Of a DNA stretch of 64,000 nucleotides, positions 8,149 through 17,302 are shown one piece after another. This DNA comes from Sphingopyxis sp. JAI108. GTDB taxonomy: Bacteria; Pseudomonadota; Alphaproteobacteria; Sphingomonadales; Sphingomonadaceae. The translations under genes and the position numbers were made by a program. Location: positions 1,674,001-1,738,000 of the forward strand of contig NZ_JACCCJ010000001.1 in assembly GCF_013410105.1 (NCBI RefSeq), written 5' to 3'. Position 1 is the first letter of the stretch. Every line of letters starts with the position of its first letter. Under the pieces are notes generated by a model, which was given only the letters and a program-made list of their open reading frames with translations, was not told the origin of the DNA and searched no databases.

Positions 8149-9462
8149 ATGGCCCGCTATTCATTCCGTCTGCCCGACATCGGCGAAGGCATTGCCGAGG
8201 CCGAGATTGTCGCCTGGCATGTGCGTGTAGGCGAACGCGTCGAGGAGGACGCGCAGCTTGCCGACATGATGACCGACAAGGCGACCGTCGAAATGGAATC
8301 GCCCGTTTCGGGCGTGGTGGTCGAACTGGCGGGCGAGGTCGGCGATCTTATTCCGATTGGCTCGACGCTTGCCGTGATCGAGACGGACGGCGACGGTGAA
8401 GGCGAAGTGGAAGCACCGCCTGCGGACACACCGGTCGAACAGCAGATCGAGGCGGAAACGCCGGGTGCCGAGGAGATTTCGGTTGCGGAAGCAGTCCCCC
8501 TCCCGCTTGCGGGAGGGGCTAGGGGAGGGCATGTTGAGCCCACTCCGGCAGTTTTCGAAACAAGCCCTCCCCCGAGCCCTCCCGCAAGCGGGAGGGGAGA
8601 TAGACCTGTCCTCGCCTCGCCCGCTGTCCGCGCGCGCGCCAAGGACCTGGGCGTCGACTTGGGTCAGGTGCAGTCCGAGGGCGACCGCATCCGCCACGCC
8701 GACCTCGACGCCTTCCTTCGCTATAGCAGCGGGCAGGGCTATCACGCGCCGGGCGCCAGCCGCGCCCGCGCCGACGAGCCGATCAAGGTCATCGGGATGC
8801 GCCGCAAGATCGCCGAGAATATGGCGGCGTCGAAGCGCGCGATCCCGCACTTCACCTATGTCGAGGAAATGGACGTCACCGCGCTCGAAGAGATGCGCGC
8901 CGACCTCAACGCCAATCGCGGCGGCCGTCCGAAGCTCACGATGCTGCCCTTCCTGATCGTCGCAATCTGCCGCACGATCCCTGAGTTCCCGATGATCAAC
9001 GCGCGCTACGATGACGAAGGCGGCGTGGTGACGCGCTATGGCGCGGTGCATCTCGGCATGGCGACGCAGACCGATGCCGGGTTGATGGTCCCGGTGATCC
9101 GCGACGCGCAGGACATGAATGTGTGGCAGCTCGCAAGCGAGATCACGCGCCTTGCCGAAGCCGCGCGCACCGGGAAAGCGAAGGTCGAGGAACTGACCGG
9201 CGGCACGCTGACCGTCACCTCGCTGGGCCCGCTTGGCGGGATCGCGACGACGCCGGTGATCAACCGGCCCGAGGTTGCGATCATCGGCCCGAACAAGATC
9301 GTCGAGCGCCCTGTGTTCGACGGCGACGACATCCGCCGCGCGAAGCTGATGAACCTCTCGATCAGCTGCGACCATCGTGTCGTCGATGGCTGGGATGCCG
9401 CGAGCTATGTGCAGGCGCTCAAGAAGCTGATCGAAACGCCGGTTTTGCTGTTCGCGGATTGA
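8149..9462 (+). CDS. bkdB: branched-chain 2-oxoacid dehydrogenase E2, lipoyl acyltransferase
   Basis: A 437-residue dihydrolipoyl acyltransferase that forms the core of the complex. One lipoyl domain occupies residues 1-80 with the lipoylated Lys44 in MTDKATVE. An acidic/Pro linker follows, then a peripheral-subunit-binding domain (SPAVRARAKDLGVDL, about 160-190). The catalytic domain carries DHRVVDG with His409 and Asp413 near the C-terminus. The linker (about 117-150) is partly encoded by a MITE-like inverted repeat that reads through in frame as PLPLAGGARGG...PPSPPASGRG. It starts 5 bp after E1 beta. The E3 subunit must be supplied from elsewhere. Confidence 0.94.
   Translation: MARYSFRLPDIGEGIAEAEIVAWHVRVGERVEEDAQLADMMTDKATVEMESPVSGVVVELAGEVGDLIPIGSTLAVIETDGDGEGEVEAPPADTPVEQQIEAETPGAEEISVAEAVPLPLAGGARGGHVEPTPAVFETSPPPSPPASGRGDRPVLASPAVRARAKDLGVDLGQVQSEGDRIRHADLDAFLRYSSGQGYHAPGASRARADEPIKVIGMRRKIAENMAASKRAIPHFTYVEEMDVTALEEMRADLNANRGGRPKLTMLPFLIVAICRTIPEFPMINARYDDEGGVVTRYGAVHLGMATQTDAGLMVPVIRDAQDMNVWQLASEITRLAEAARTGKAKVEELTGGTLTVTSLGPLGGIATTPVINRPEVAIIGPNKIVERPVFDGDDIRRAKLMNLSISCDHRVVDGWDAASYVQALKKLIETPVLLFAD
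8498..8597. repeat. MITE-like palindromic element inside bkdB
   Basis: About 100 bp with two imperfect inverted arms (about 8498-8529 and 8566-8597). Each arm contains its own palindrome CCCTCCCGC-TT-GCGGGAGGG, or the AA version, plus a further GGGGAGGG block. The same core palindrome recurs alone at 30582-30601 upstream of suhB, so this is a dispersed genomic repeat. Here it is translated without a stop codon as part of the E2 interdomain linker. Confidence 0.8.
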
Positions 9463-9470
9463 TCCTATTT

Positions 9471-9500
9471 CGTCATTGCTTTGCTACGCTCGCAATGACG
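9471..9500. repeat. REP-like palindrome, possible terminator
   Basis: CGTCATTGC (9471-9479) and GCAATGACG (9492-9500) form a 9-bp stem with a 12-nt loop containing GCTACGCT. It lies between the convergent bkdB and large surface-protein genes. The sequence resembles a dispersed 'GTCATTGCGAGCG' palindrome seen in many alphaproteobacteria. A T-run is lacking, so termination is uncertain. Confidence 0.6.
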
Positions 9501-9506
9501 AGCTAT

Positions 9507-12500
9507 TTAAAGCCCCAACCCTGCGAAACTCGTCTGGTCGAACTTCAGCTTGAAGGTCACATAGGCGCCCGATCGCGAGAAGCGCGCGTCTTCGAAATCG
9601 CGGTCGTGGAAGCCCGCGAAATTATAGCCGAAGGTGATATTGGCATTCTTCATCGGCGCCAGCGTCACCGTCGGGCCGCCGGCCCAGCTGACGGTGTCGG
9701 CATCGGTGCCGACGCGCACGGTGCCCGAGGCGCCGACATCGACATGCTCGCCGAGGTTGAAGCGAAAGTCGGCGCCGATCAGGTTCGACCAGCCCTTGAC
9801 GTCATCGGCGCCGAAGCGGTCGAAATTATAGCGCGTGCCCCAAAAGAGGCCGATCTCGGCGCGTTCGTACCACATGCCGCCTTCGCCGCGCGTGCCGAGC
9901 GGCGTCCAGTTGGCCGACAGGCTGCCCAGCAAGCGGCGGCTTGTCGCATCCCCGTCGATCGTCAGCGTTCCGCCGATCGGGCCGGGCCGGCCCGCAACAG
10001 CGTCGCGCACCTTGTCCGAACGGAATTCGCTCTTGCCCAGCCATGACACGCGCGAATCGGCGGGGCGGTGGGCCCAGCTCATTTCGAAGTTGATGACCTC
10101 GGTCGTTGGTGTCGTGCCGCTGCCGCTTGCTTTGGCATAAGTGAAGAGTGCGCCGAGCGCGCGACCTTCGCCGAGCTGGCGGAGGCCGCCGAGCGTCAGG
10201 CCATAACGGTTGGCGAGCTCGCCGTCGCGATATTCGGCGCGGCCCGTGAGCGTCCAGCGGTCGGCGCGGTAGGTTGCACCGCTGCTGATCGCGAGGAAAT
10301 CTTCGGTGAGCGTGCCGCCCGTGCCGAGGAAACCGCCTGATGCGACAGGTTGGTCGACATTAAGCACGTCGCCCGCACGGATGCCGCCGATGGTACGGTT
10401 GCCGTCGACCGACACATCGACCGACCAGCGCTCGCCAAGCTTCAGCGACTGCGACAGGCCATAGGCGGCGAAGCTGCGCGGTCCATATTCGCCGATCTCC
10501 TGCTGGTTTGCGGTGGCGAGCAGGCGCGCGCCCGACCAAGGGGCGAGGTCGAAGCCGAGCCGCGCGGTGCGCGCCTTGACCGTATCGCCGTCGGCGATTT
10601 CATAGCTGCCGACGAGGTTGACGTCGCGGTTGATCACGACGCGCGCGCCAAGGCGGTGGCGGGTCGGAAAATCGACGCTGGCATCCTCGCCGCCCAAGGC
10701 AAATTCGGTCTGCGCGTCGAGTTCGAGGCGCTTGCCGAACATCCGTTGCGTCGCGCCGAGCTGGACGATGTTCGAGCGGTTCTGCGTGCCATCGGTCAGG
10801 CGGTCGTCGGCATGGGTGAGGCCGGCGCGCGCGACGGTGGTGCCATTGTCATATTCGGCTAGCACCCGCGCGGCGCGGCGGCGCGCATTGGTGTCGAGAT
10901 AATCTTCCTGCCACGCGCTGCCGGTCAGCGACAGCGTGCGCGTCGCGCGGAGGCGCGCATCGAAGCCGAACTTGCGCGTGCCGTCCTCGCCGCGATTGAG
11001 CTGGCCGGCGCCGAAGCCCGCCTCGCGCTCGCGGACATAGGCGAGAATATCCATATTGCTGCTGTGATGCTCGGCCTCGACCAGCCACGCCTTTGCGCTG
11101 CCCGCGGTCGCGACGGGGCTGCCATTCTGGGCCTTGGCATCGCTGATCGCGAGTTCGGCGCGGACTTCGGTGTCGATATTGGGGCGATAGCGCGCATCGA
11201 CACCGCCAAGGTTGGTCCTGGCGTTGCCGTCCTCGTCGTGGATGAAGGTCGCGCCGACGCGGATTTTTTCGTCGTTAGACTGATAGCTGACGCGCCCGCC
11301 GGCGTTGAGCACGCGCTGGCCGACGCCGCCCGTTTCATATTCGGCGACGATGAACTGCGGGTCGAGGGCGGGCGAGCGGCTGAGCACGGGTTCGCGGAAG
11401 CGGATCGTTCCCGACAGATAGTCGATGTCATAATCAACATGGCGCGACAGGCTGACGCTGTCGACGATGCGCTCGCTGTGCAGCCGGTCACGCGTCTCGA
11501 TCGCGATGCGCTCGCTGTTCGGCAAAATATCCTTCGCGCCGAGCTGGTACGGACCGATCAGGCCGTTGCCCTGGATCTCGTCGCGGCGGAAACGATAGGG
11601 CGTGTCGGCGACGAAGGCAGTCGCGGCGACATTGCGCCCGCGATACTCGGCCTTGCCGCCGTTGAGCGCGCGCTGGTAGCGGGCGAGCTCGGGCTCTGAA
11701 ATCCCCGTCTCGATATCGCCGAACATCGCATAGAATTGCGGACGTTCAAGACGCAGATAGAGCTTGCGCACCGAGGCGGCGTCGTAGCGCGTCTCGTTGC
11801 GGTCGGCGTAGATCGTATAATAGGCGCGCGGATCGATCACGCCGCCAAACCGCGCGTCGTCCTCGTCCTTGTCGCTGTCATAGGCGAGCGTCATCAGCCA
11901 TTTGCCGCGCACGCGGCCCTTGGCATAGAGCGCAAGCCGCGCGTCTGCGTTCAGATCGTCGAGCGTTTCCGCGACCGGCTCCATCCGGTCGTCGAGGGTG
12001 TTATAGCCCAGCGTTCCGGCGGCAAAGCCGACCACGGTCCACGGGCGGTTGCCCGGATCGAGCCAGGTTTCGATCGTCTGCTTGCGTGTCACCTTGTCGT
12101 CGCGGAAGTTGAAATCCATCGCGAGCGTGCCCGACGCGGTCGTCGGTTCGAGTTCGATATAGGCGATGCCATCGTCGCCATCGATCTTCCACACCGGCTG
12201 CGCGCGTTCAAGGCCCGCGAGCTGGCGCGCCTGCTGCGCATCGGCTTCGACCGCCGGATAATAGGGTGCGGGAACGACGAAATCACCCGTCAGCCCGGCG
12301 CGAACCGGCTTGCCGTCGCGGTCGGTCAGGTGCACCGCGATCACCGGGCGCGTGACGCCATCGGCGACGAGCACCGATTTTTCGTGGATCAGCGTCGCGC
12401 GCATCGGGGTGATCGAATAGTGGACGATGCGTTCGAGCGTTTCGACGGTGACGCCGCCCGCGTCCTTCACTTCGGCGATGAGGCGATTTTCGCCTTCGCG

Positions 12501-14354
12501 GATTTCGAGGCCGCGCCACAGGCTCACCGCAACGCTGGCGTCGGCGGATTTGCTCATGCCCTCGAAGGTCAGCGGATCGGCTGTCTTGCCGTTGACGCGG
12601 AGCGACACTGTCTGGCCGGGGGCGTGCTTCACCGCGGCGCGGATCGCCTTGGCGCGGGGGTTATGGTCGATTTCGGGAAAGAGCCATGCGATGCCCGGCG
12701 CCTGACCCGCGAGCCAGTCGCGACCGGCGCCGGCGGCTTCGGGATCGCTCAGAACTGTCGGCGCCGTGATGGTGGTGAGGTTCGGCGCGGCGCGCGGCGT
12801 GCTGGCGGCCGCACGGAAATCGGCGCGTTTCAGCGCGCCGCCGCGTCCTTCGACAAAGCGCGAAATGGCGCTGCCGGCGCTTTGCGTCGAGCGGGCGCAA
12901 TCGACGGCCTCGCGGTCGAGCGGCAGCGTTGAAGGATCGATCTGCACGACGTGCAGGCCGGGGCGCACGCCTTCGAAATGATAGCGGCCATCTTGGTCGG
13001 TGACGGTGTAGCTGCCGTCCTGGAGCATCACGCGCACGCCCATGATGCCGCCGGCCTTGCCCGGATCGATGCTGCAGCCGCCGTCGGTGATCCGGCCGAT
13101 GATCGTCATCCGGTCGCCGAGCTGGTCGCGTTTGATCGAAATCGTCGCTTCGGCGACGTTGCTTGTCGTCCCGCGGTTGTCCGTCGCCGATGCGCGATTG
13201 AGGGCATTGCCCGGCTGCGCCGACACGACGACTTCGGCCAGATAGGTGAGCAGCGCCAAGCGCGAGGCCGCGATTCCGGGCAGCGTGACGGCGAACGCGC
13301 GGCCATTCGCCTCGACGGCCGCATCGACACGAACGCCGTCGACCCGCACGGTATCGGCGCGCAGGCGCATCCCGGCGGGCAGGACGTCGCGCACCGTCAC
13401 CGCGCCGGTGGCGCGGCGGGTGTCGCGATTGGAGAGCTCGATGCGATACTGGATGACGTCGCCGGGCACCGCGACCTGCGTCGAGGTCGTCTTGCGCAGG
13501 ACCAGCGGCAGGCCGGGCTGGTCGACGGGAATGTCGACGCGCACCGGGGCGGGGCTGTCCAGCGTGAAACTGCGGCCATAGCTCGCGTCGTTGATCGTGA
13601 ACGGCTGGCCGTCGTCCGGGCGGCGAAAGGCGGCGAGTTCGGCTGGGTTCGACGCCGACGGGGCGGTGAACGGCGCGGGCGGTTCGACGACCAGGCGGTA
13701 GGCGCCCGGTGCGAGAAAGGGAAAGCGATAGTCGCCCGCCGGAAAGTCATAGACCGTCCCGCCCGAATCGGTGACGCGCTGCCCGGTGATGACGCTGGAG
13801 GGGTACGCCGAGACGCCGTCGTCGCCGAACACCTTCGCCGGCTGGCCCGTTGCGGCGTCGACGATCGTCACGCGGCTTCCCGCCACCGGCGCTCCGTCGC
13901 CGCTGTCGAACACTATGCCGAAGGGATCGACAAGGAAGTCGATCGTGGCGAGCGCGACCAGGCTCGCGTCCGCCTGATCGGACACGCGCAGCGTCAGCGG
14001 CGCGCCGGGTTCGACCGACAGGCGGCAATCGCCCTGCGTCACGGCTGGCGGCACACCGATCGTATTGATGAAGCCGACGAATTCGCCGCTGTTCGCGGCC
14101 GTTTCGGTAAGGGTGATCGATTCGCGGTCGCCATTTTCGAGTTCGATGACGACAGGCAGCGTATCGCGCGCCTGCGGGTCGCGGTTTGCGGCGGCGAAGG
14201 TGACGCCGACGACAAGCATTTCGCCGGCGCGGAAGCTGTCGCTCCGCTGCAGCGATGCCGGGGCGGTCGAAATCCCCGCATAGACACCGGCCAGCGGGAT
14301 CGCTGCCGCTGCCGCCGCCGCGGTGCTGAGCGCCCCGATACCGCCCGCCCGCAT
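9507..14354 (-). CDS. giant DUF11/SdrB-like protein with C-terminal beta-barrel
   Basis: A 1615-residue reading frame. In order it shows an N-terminal beta-rich region, DUF11-type repeats at about 290-400 (VPGDVIQYRIELSNRDTR, then DVLPAGMRL), and an SdrB-like carboxypeptidase-regulatory domain at about 420-480 (VTDQDGRYHFEGVRPGLHVV). A further Ig-like region follows, then from about 775 a long run of alternating strands rich in Tyr, Arg and Gly that looks like an outer-membrane barrel. It includes the junction motif DYDIDYLSGTIRF near 980 and ends FKLKFDQTSFAGLGL. The natural start is probably at 14614: the signal peptide and first domain lie in a different frame (next entry), so one frameshift separates them. 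Last gene of the secreted-protein cluster. Role inferred as a surface-exposed scaffold, assembly platform or adhesin; no known function was recognised. Confidence 0.7.
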   Translation of the reverse strand: MRAGGIGALSTAAAAAAAIPLAGVYAGISTAPASLQRSDSFRAGEMLVVGVTFAAANRDPQARDTLPVVIELENGDRESITLTETAANSGEFVGFINTIGVPPAVTQGDCRLSVEPGAPLTLRVSDQADASLVALATIDFLVDPFGIVFDSGDGAPVAGSRVTIVDAATGQPAKVFGDDGVSAYPSSVITGQRVTDSGGTVYDFPAGDYRFPFLAPGAYRLVVEPPAPFTAPSASNPAELAAFRRPDDGQPFTINDASYGRSFTLDSPAPVRVDIPVDQPGLPLVLRKTTSTQVAVPGDVIQYRIELSNRDTRRATGAVTVRDVLPAGMRLRADTVRVDGVRVDAAVEANGRAFAVTLPGIAASRLALLTYLAEVVVSAQPGNALNRASATDNRGTTSNVAEATISIKRDQLGDRMTIIGRITDGGCSIDPGKAGGIMGVRVMLQDGSYTVTDQDGRYHFEGVRPGLHVVQIDPSTLPLDREAVDCARSTQSAGSAISRFVEGRGGALKRADFRAAASTPRAAPNLTTITAPTVLSDPEAAGAGRDWLAGQAPGIAWLFPEIDHNPRAKAIRAAVKHAPGQTVSLRVNGKTADPLTFEGMSKSADASVAVSLWRGLEIREGENRLIAEVKDAGGVTVETLERIVHYSITPMRATLIHEKSVLVADGVTRPVIAVHLTDRDGKPVRAGLTGDFVVPAPYYPAVEADAQQARQLAGLERAQPVWKIDGDDGIAYIELEPTTASGTLAMDFNFRDDKVTRKQTIETWLDPGNRPWTVVGFAAGTLGYNTLDDRMEPVAETLDDLNADARLALYAKGRVRGKWLMTLAYDSDKDEDDARFGGVIDPRAYYTIYADRNETRYDAASVRKLYLRLERPQFYAMFGDIETGISEPELARYQRALNGGKAEYRGRNVAATAFVADTPYRFRRDEIQGNGLIGPYQLGAKDILPNSERIAIETRDRLHSERIVDSVSLSRHVDYDIDYLSGTIRFREPVLSRSPALDPQFIVAEYETGGVGQRVLNAGGRVSYQSNDEKIRVGATFIHDEDGNARTNLGGVDARYRPNIDTEVRAELAISDAKAQNGSPVATAGSAKAWLVEAEHHSSNMDILAYVREREAGFGAGQLNRGEDGTRKFGFDARLRATRTLSLTGSAWQEDYLDTNARRRAARVLAEYDNGTTVARAGLTHADDRLTDGTQNRSNIVQLGATQRMFGKRLELDAQTEFALGGEDASVDFPTRHRLGARVVINRDVNLVGSYEIADGDTVKARTARLGFDLAPWSGARLLATANQQEIGEYGPRSFAAYGLSQSLKLGERWSVDVSVDGNRTIGGIRAGDVLNVDQPVASGGFLGTGGTLTEDFLAISSGATYRADRWTLTGRAEYRDGELANRYGLTLGGLRQLGEGRALGALFTYAKASGSGTTPTTEVINFEMSWAHRPADSRVSWLGKSEFRSDKVRDAVAGRPGPIGGTLTIDGDATSRRLLGSLSANWTPLGTRGEGGMWYERAEIGLFWGTRYNFDRFGADDVKGWSNLIGADFRFNLGEHVDVGASGTVRVGTDADTVSWAGGPTVTLAPMKNANITFGYNFAGFHDRDFEDARFSRSGAYVTFKLKFDQTSFAGLGL

Positions 14355-14614
14355 TGCGTCGGCGCCAGCGGCACCGACCGATCGCCGCCGCCGCTCGTCA
14401 GGCGATAGGTCGCGATGCTCGGCGGCTCCGGCGGACGGGGCACGACGGTGACGTCGACGCGGTTCGACAGCGCCTCGCCGCGATGGCCGTCATGCGTCCA
14501 TTCGGCGGAAGCGGTGTTCGTGATCACCTGCGCGCGCGCCGCCGGTGCCGCAGGCAGCAGCACCGCCGCAACCAGTGCGGTCAAAAGGCCAAGAGATGTG
14601 TCGCGGATCGCCAT
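14350..14614 (-). pseudogene. frameshifted 5' end of the giant surface protein
   Basis: Encodes a signal peptide (MAIRDTSLGLLTALVAAVLL, cleavage near AARA/QV) and then the cluster's hallmark domain VITNTASAEWTHDG...LSNRVDVTVV, ending in SVPLAPTQC. After that the frame degenerates into Arg/Pro-rich nonsense and stops at 14039. The sensible continuation (GALSTAAAAAAAIPLAGVYAG) is in the -1 frame from about 14350. The switch point is a GC tract, GCGGGCGGGCGG, at 14340-14352. One missing base, or a change of one GGGC unit, would restore a single protein of about 1,700 residues. A sequencing error, a real mutation, phase variation and programmed -1 slippage are all open. Confidence 0.65.
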
Positions 14615-14682
14615 GCCAGCCCCGAAGGGAACAGCGGCGGCCGGTTGTCCCGGCGCGCGCGCTGCTCCCGTCCGTTACGTGG

Positions 14683-15747
14683 TCAGTTGACCGTGGCGCG
14701 GAATACGAGCGTGCGCGTCGCGCCGGCGGCGACCGTTGCGATCGTCCCCGACACGTTGGGCGCCGAATAGCTGCCACCCGCCGCGCCGTCGGCATTGCAC
14801 GTTCCCGCCGTGGCCGTGCCGTTCAGCAGGATCGTGCCCGCATTGAACGTCAACTGGCCCGGAACGGGGTCGTTGATCGCGACCGAGGTCGCATCGGCGC
14901 TGCCCGAATTCGCGACGGCAATGCAATATTCGACGACCGCGCCTGGAATCAGTTTCGGGTTCGTCGTGTTGTTGAACGGGTCGGAGATGACGCGGCTGGT
15001 CTTGGTGACCGTGAGCGTCGCCGTCTGCACGGTATAGTCGTCGTTGTCGCTGTGCGAGCCATCGCGCGCCGCGTCGCCCGTCACGCCAGCCGTATCGGCG
15101 AACACCGTGTCCTTGCCCGCGGTGTTCGCGCCGGCGGTTTCGGTAATCGCCGCACCCTGGCTGCCCGACGTCCCGCCTTCGCGCGCGGTCGCGCGGAGCG
15201 TGACCCCCGCGACGGCGTTGTTGGCAAGCGCCGCCGGAATATCGGCGACGACGAACAGGCGGATTGCGGTATCAACGACGAGTTCGTCGACATAGCCGGT
15301 GATCAGCGTGTCACCCGCGTCCCAACTGCCCACTATCCCTGACGAAATATTGTCACGATAGATGCGGACATTGGTCGCGTCGAAGCTGTCGGTGCCGCCA
15401 TGCGCGGCGGTGCCGCCAGCGATCTGCGACGCGACGAGCGCGAAATCGAGCACTTCGTTCGAGCTGTTGGTCAACTGAAACGTCGTGACGGCGTTGGTCT
15501 GGCCCGGAACGACATTGGTCGTGACGGTGCCGACTTCCTCCACAAGCAGGTTGATCTTGCGGTCGACGGTGAAATTGTTCGACGCCGACTGCTGGCCCTG
15601 CGCGACGCCACCGACCTGATAGTCGACGGTGGCGGTATTGGTGATCGTGGTGCCCGCGGTCGTGCCGGCGGCAAAAGCCGGCACGGCGGCGACGCTCGAA
15701 AGCGCCGTCAGACCGATAGCACCCATATAAGTCAGCTTGCTGGTCAT
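14683..15747 (-). CDS. secreted DUF11-like 'NTATVDY' protein
   Basis: A 354-residue protein with a clear signal peptide ending AVPAFA/AG. Next comes the domain shared across this cluster (TTITNTATVDYQVGG, then FTVDRKINLLVEEVGTV), a middle beta-rich region rich in Ala, Thr and Asp, and a DUF11-type domain near the end (LIPGAVVEYCIAVANSG, then INDPVPGQLTFNAGTILL). There is no membrane anchor or sorting signal, so it is exported to the periplasm or cell surface. AGGAG lies ahead of the ATG. It is 68 bp upstream of the giant barrel gene and probably cotranscribed. Possibly a structural subunit; exact function unknown. Confidence 0.75.
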   Translation of the reverse strand: MTSKLTYMGAIGLTALSSVAAVPAFAAGTTAGTTITNTATVDYQVGGVAQGQQSASNNFTVDRKINLLVEEVGTVTTNVVPGQTNAVTTFQLTNSSNEVLDFALVASQIAGGTAAHGGTDSFDATNVRIYRDNISSGIVGSWDAGDTLITGYVDELVVDTAIRLFVVADIPAALANNAVAGVTLRATAREGGTSGSQGAAITETAGANTAGKDTVFADTAGVTGDAARDGSHSDNDDYTVQTATLTVTKTSRVISDPFNNTTNPKLIPGAVVEYCIAVANSGSADATSVAINDPVPGQLTFNAGTILLNGTATAGTCNADGAAGGSYSAPNVSGTIATVAAGATRTLVFRATVN

Positions 15748-15821
15748 AGCTGAGCTCCTGGGCTTTATGTGGCCGCCGTTTCCCCACCGCTGGCGACCGT
15801 TAAGCGGTTTATGTCACTTCG

Positions 15822-16298
15822 CTATTTGACGACTCCCCGAAACATGAGCTTGCCCGTGCCGCCGACCGGGATCGGCTTCTGGAAAGCCCAGCGGAGATGC
15901 GTCACGTCGGCGGGCTGCGCGGCGCGGCGCATGCCGCCCTCCATCGGAACGCTGAGGTCGGCGAGCAGTCCCCACTGCTTGCCGCCATCGACCGAGACGA
16001 GAGGGCGCGTGTCGCCGGCGTCCGCGAAGCGGACCGCCGAGGGCATCGGGTTGGTGACGACGAATTTGTCGGCCGGCTGCGCGCCGGCGTTGCGATAGTT
16101 GAGAACGAAAACAAGGCGGTCGCCCGGAACGACGACTTTCGGTTCTTCGAGCAATATGCGTTGCTTGCCCTCGGTGTCGGTCGAAACACGCTCGATGAAC
16201 ACATGATTGTCGAGCGCGACCTGGTTCGCGGCGAGCGCGGGACCGGGCAGCAGGGCGGCGAGCGAAAGGAAAAGGCCGGTGCGCATACGCATCTCCAT
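15822..16298 (-). CDS. small secreted DUF11-like protein
   Basis: A 158-residue protein with a signal peptide (RTGLFLSLAALLPGPALAA). The mature part is one DUF11-like beta domain: VVVPGDRLVFVLNYRNAG, then FVVTNPMPSAVRF, WGLLADLSVP and a final GTGKLMFRGVVK. It lacks the NTA-type N-terminal domain of its neighbours. Its ATG overlaps the stop of the upstream 334-residue gene (TGATG), so translation is coupled. Probably a periplasmic or surface accessory of the same system. Confidence 0.75.
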   Translation of the reverse strand: MEMRMRTGLFLSLAALLPGPALAANQVALDNHVFIERVSTDTEGKQRILLEEPKVVVPGDRLVFVLNYRNAGAQPADKFVVTNPMPSAVRFADAGDTRPLVSVDGGKQWGLLADLSVPMEGGMRRAAQPADVTHLRWAFQKPIPVGGTGKLMFRGVVK

Positions 16299-17302
16299 CA
16301 GTCGATCATGGTCTGGAAGGTGACGGTGCGGGTCTGGCCGCCGGCGACGGTGCCGAGCGCGACGTTGATCCGCGTGCCATTATAGTCGCCGGCATCGGCA
16401 TCGGCCGCGTCGGAAAGCGCGCTGCCGCCGAGCTTGATCGACGCCGGAACATAGTTGGTGTCCGCCGGGATATCGTCGGTGATCGCGAGGCCGCTCACCG
16501 AGCCGCTGCCCGCGACGGTGGCAACAATCGTATAGGTGATCGTTGCGCCGGGGATCGGGTCGGCGGTGTTCAGCGTGTTGGTGATGACCGCCGATTTGAC
16601 GAGAGTCACGGTCGCAGCCGACACGAGGAACGTTCCGGCGTCCTGGCCGTCGGCTCCCGTCGATCCGACCACGGCGTCACCGCCGCCTTCACCCTCGCCG
16701 GCGAAGCTGGTGCCCGGCGTGCCGGTGCCCGTCTTTGCGGCGGCGACAAGGCTGACGATGCCGCGATTGCCATCGACCACGGTTCCCGGCGTCGTCGCAA
16801 GGACGAAGACGGTGATCCCTTGGTCGGGATCGAGCGACGGATCGTTCGCGCCCGCCGCATAAAGCGTGTCGGTGCCGGAATCGAAGAGGCCGTCGCCATT
16901 GTCGAGATAGATTTGGGTGACGACGGGATCGTAATTGTCGCCGCCGGCGTTGGCGATCGTCGTCAGGCCGAAGGCTTCGACGCCGTTGCCGTTGTTGGTG
17001 ACCGAGAAGGTGAGCACCTGGCCCGTCGCGCCCGGCGTCGTCGGCACCTCGGCTGGGTTGCTCGAATCGACGGTCACGTCGAGCAATTCGTCGACGAGCA
17101 GGTCGACACGGTTCGAATCGACGGTCGTCGAGCCGGCGCCGGTGTCGAAGCTGGCCGATGCGGTGTTGCTGATGGTCGAGCCGGCGCGTGTGCCGGCTGC
17201 CTGGGCCTGGACCGGCAGCGCAAGCGCGGCCAGCAAGGCAATGGTCGAACAAGAGGGAAGAAGCCGATGCTTCGCGCCCCCCACAGGCGCTATCATCATC
17301 AT
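16298..17302 (-). CDS. secreted DUF11-like 'NTASASF' protein, first gene of cluster
   Basis: A 334-residue exported protein. The signal peptide ends near LPVQAQA. The shared N-terminal domain reads TRAGSTISNTASASFDTGAG and then SNRVDLLVDELLDVTV. A central region with Asp-rich loops (YLDNGDGLFDSGTDTL) could bind calcium. The C-terminal DUF11 domain reads PGATITYTIVATVAGSG and ITDDIPADTNYVPASIKL. The same layout as the 354-residue neighbour marks them as paralogues. The start is one of three consecutive ATG codons after GGAG. It is divergent from the AI-2E permease; the roughly 190-bp AT-richer gap probably holds the cluster promoter. Confidence 0.75.
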   Translation of the reverse strand: MMMIAPVGGAKHRLLPSCSTIALLAALALPVQAQAAGTRAGSTISNTASASFDTGAGSTTVDSNRVDLLVDELLDVTVDSSNPAEVPTTPGATGQVLTFSVTNNGNGVEAFGLTTIANAGGDNYDPVVTQIYLDNGDGLFDSGTDTLYAAGANDPSLDPDQGITVFVLATTPGTVVDGNRGIVSLVAAAKTGTGTPGTSFAGEGEGGGDAVVGSTGADGQDAGTFLVSAATVTLVKSAVITNTLNTADPIPGATITYTIVATVAGSGSVSGLAITDDIPADTNYVPASIKLGGSALSDAADADAGDYNGTRINVALGTVAGGQTRTVTFQTMID

